Shown here: positions 62,414 through 64,000 of the stretch, piece by piece
Layout: each line of letters begins with the position of its first letter
Numbering within the stretch: the first letter of the stretch is position 1
Assembly (NCBI RefSeq): GCF_000733125.1
Contig: NZ_JPHU01000003.1
Location: 124,001 to 188,000 of the forward strand
Source: Parvularcula oceani
GTDB lineage: Bacteria > Pseudomonadota > Alphaproteobacteria > Caulobacterales > Parvularculaceae
Direction: 5' to 3'
Length of the DNA: 64,000 bases
Translations under genes and position numbers: made by a program
Notes under the pieces: generated by a model
The model's input: only the letters and a program-made list of their open reading frames with translations
Told to the model about the DNA's origin: nothing
The model's database searches: none

Positions 62414-62830
62414 GTGGATCTCGAGAGGACGGCATCCCCAATGCGGCACGAGGCCAAGATGCGCAGGCGACTTTCCCTCGAATTCGCTCTGGCCGTCCTC
62501 TTCGCCGGCTCGGTTCTGATCTCCGATCGTATCGGCACCGGGCCGGAGAACATCGCGGCCGGGCTTCTGGCCGTGGCGCTCCCCGTCCTCGCCTTGTCGG
62601 CGTGGTTCTTCGTCTGCGCCAGGAACATCGCGGCGCTTCGGGATTTCGAGAAGGCCGTGGCCGTCCGGGCGATCGCGATCACCAGCGGCGTCGTCCTGTG
62701 GGTCACCACGGCCTGGGGGCTATGCAGCCTCCATCTCGGGGCACCGGAATTGCCGCTCGCCCTCGTCGCTCCGTTGGCCGCCGGGATCTATTCCCTCGTC
62801 CACGCGGCCACTGCCCGGTATTTCCTGTGA
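62414..62830 (+). CDS. Four-helix membrane protein in the XRE operon
   Basis: 139 residues from a GTG at 62414 (AGGTAGG upstream); later ATGs at 62441 and 62459 are alternative starts. Four predicted transmembrane helices (SLEFALAVLFAGSV, AAGLLAVALPVLALSAWFF, AITSGVVLWVTTAWGL, LALVAPLAAGIYSLV). Its stop overlaps the regulator start by four bases. Such small membrane proteins often travel with XRE regulators (DUF2178-like), though the family is not certain. Confidence 0.55.
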   Translation: MDLERTASPMRHEAKMRRRLSLEFALAVLFAGSVLISDRIGTGPENIAAGLLAVALPVLALSAWFFVCARNIAALRDFEKAVAVRAIAITSGVVLWVTTAWGLCSLHLGAPELPLALVAPLAAGIYSLVHAATARYFL

Positions 62831-63018
62831 AGAACGCGCTGCGGGAGCTGCGGGCCGAACGCAAATGGAGCCAGGCCCACCTCGCGGACCTGCTCGGCGT
62901 CTCGCGCCAGAACATCATCGCCATCGAGAAGGAGCGGTATGATCCGAGCCTCTCTCTGGCCATCGATATCGCGCGGCTGTTCGATATGCCGGTGGAGGAT
63001 ATCTTCAGGAAGCCCTGA
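62827..63018 (+). CDS. Small XRE-family transcriptional regulator
   Basis: 63 residues starting with GTG that overlaps the preceding stop. A complete HTH: KNALRELRAERKWSQAHLADLLGVSRQNIIAIEKERYDPSLSLA, then IDIARLFDMPVEDIFR. Size and sequence match the short XRE regulators that sit next to membrane genes. It may control its own operon and the divergent amidohydrolase. Confidence 0.85.
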   Translation: MKNALRELRAERKWSQAHLADLLGVSRQNIIAIEKERYDPSLSLAIDIARLFDMPVEDIFRKP

Positions 63019-63212
63019 GAAGCCTCCGCATGTGATGCGTATACGGTGTGCCTGAGCAGCCTGCCTGCATTGCCGGACAGGACGGTCCCGCGCGAGACCA
63101 TCGCAACGCGACTTGCGACGGCGAAGGGTGCCGGGACGGGCTGGCGCCCGGTGCGTGAGGGTCGACAGGACCTGCGCTTCGCCCGCTCCCGACCGCGGCG
63201 GCCCCGGCGCGT

Positions 63213-63677
<465 letters not shown>

Positions 63678-63938
63678 GGCGCGCCTCCGGCGGCAAGGAG
63701 ATGCGGAACCGCCCCCAGGCGCGGCCCTGCCCCTGCGCGCCTCCCGCCGGGAAAACGAAACCCCGCATGACCGGCCAGAGAGGGCCGGTGCCCGCAGGGG
63801 GGAGAAGGATATCCATGGCAGCAGGCTAGGAGGGCGGGGCCGGGGAGGAAAGGCGCGGAGGCAGGCAGGACGGCCGCGCCCGGCGGCGCTGCGGGAACCG
63901 CCTTGCGGGGCCGGACCGCATGGCCCCATCATGCCCCG

Positions 63939-64000
63939 ATGCGCATGCTCCCCCTTATCGCCGCCGCCCTCCTCTCCTCCGCCGCAGCGCAGGAGGTCCC
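63939..64000 (+). CDS. Start of a secreted protein (cut by window end)
   Basis: ATG at 63939 (a second at 63945) opens a signal peptide-like stretch MRMLPLIAAALLSSAAAQEV. Only about 20 residues are visible; product unknown. Confidence 0.5.
   Translation, partial: MRMLPLIAAALLSSAAAQEV

Noticed and set aside
63019-63212. Additional gene between the XRE regulator and tadA
   Set aside because: Short frames with no ribosome site and shadow-like composition; treated as a convergent gap.

Overview
This 64 kb window is GC-rich chromosomal DNA, almost certainly from an alphaproteobacterium. Evidence: an eno-ftsB-lipA-Coq10 neighbourhood, a DUF2852 gene, RNase E with an acidic insert inside its S1 domain, KDO synthesis genes, many TonB-dependent receptors and secreted peptidases, a perfect CtrA box (TTAA-N7-TTAAC), and a dcw (division and cell wall) cluster read from mraZ. 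The habit (TonB receptors, S9 and M48 peptidases, CtrA) fits Caulobacterales, Hyphomonadaceae or Parvularculaceae; I cannot name the genus. I see no IS, phage, integron or CRISPR. tRNA genes were not found, but one RNA gene, rnpB, lies at 57546-57929.

Layout. 1-6 kb: bamE, DUF2852, a Coq10-type START protein, lipA, a GNAT, ftsB, eno, a Tyr/Gly-rich lipoprotein, rpmF. 6-16.7 kb: pyrG, a two-gene module made of a membrane-tailed Hsp70-like ATPase and a membrane partner, parC, kdsA divergent from kdsD, and a photolyase. 16.7-20.5 kb: a ZnuD-like His/Glu-rich receptor with a small His-rich secreted protein, then prfB with its programmed frameshift. 20.5-28.5 kb: a lone receiver protein, mrcA and amiC (one strand), a CtrA box, and divergent rne. 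28.5-36.2 kb: M48-TPR protease plus DsbA-like protein, then an S9 peptidase divergent from a 1001-residue TonB receptor. 36.2-40.8 kb: thiSG, aroQ-accB-accC-pgsA, nitroreductase.

40.8-57.4 kb is a compact minus-strand dcw operon: mraZ-rsmH-ftsL-ftsI-murE-murF-mraY-murD-ftsW-murG-murC-murB-ddl-ftsQ-ftsA. Nearly all junctions overlap by 1-13 bases. Several members are eroded: FtsA has lost all recognisable actin nucleotide motifs, MurD lacks most family signature residues, FtsI has KTA for KTG, and ftsZ does not follow ftsA. Upstream lie a promoter with phased TGGGA repeats (candidate MraZ boxes), a perfect DnaA box, rnpB, and a Mpl-like Mur ligase with an altered P-loop. 59.4-64 kb holds accessory genes: a small membrane protein, a lipoprotein, a lipoprotein amidohydrolase divergent from a three-gene membrane/XRE-regulator operon with a repeat-rich control region, tadA, and the start of a secreted protein.

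Most attractive for follow-up are the Hsp70-like membrane module (7994-10794), the degenerate FtsA/MurD pair, the amiC-rne CtrA site, and the XRE operon control region. All functional claims come from reading motifs; no database search was possible.
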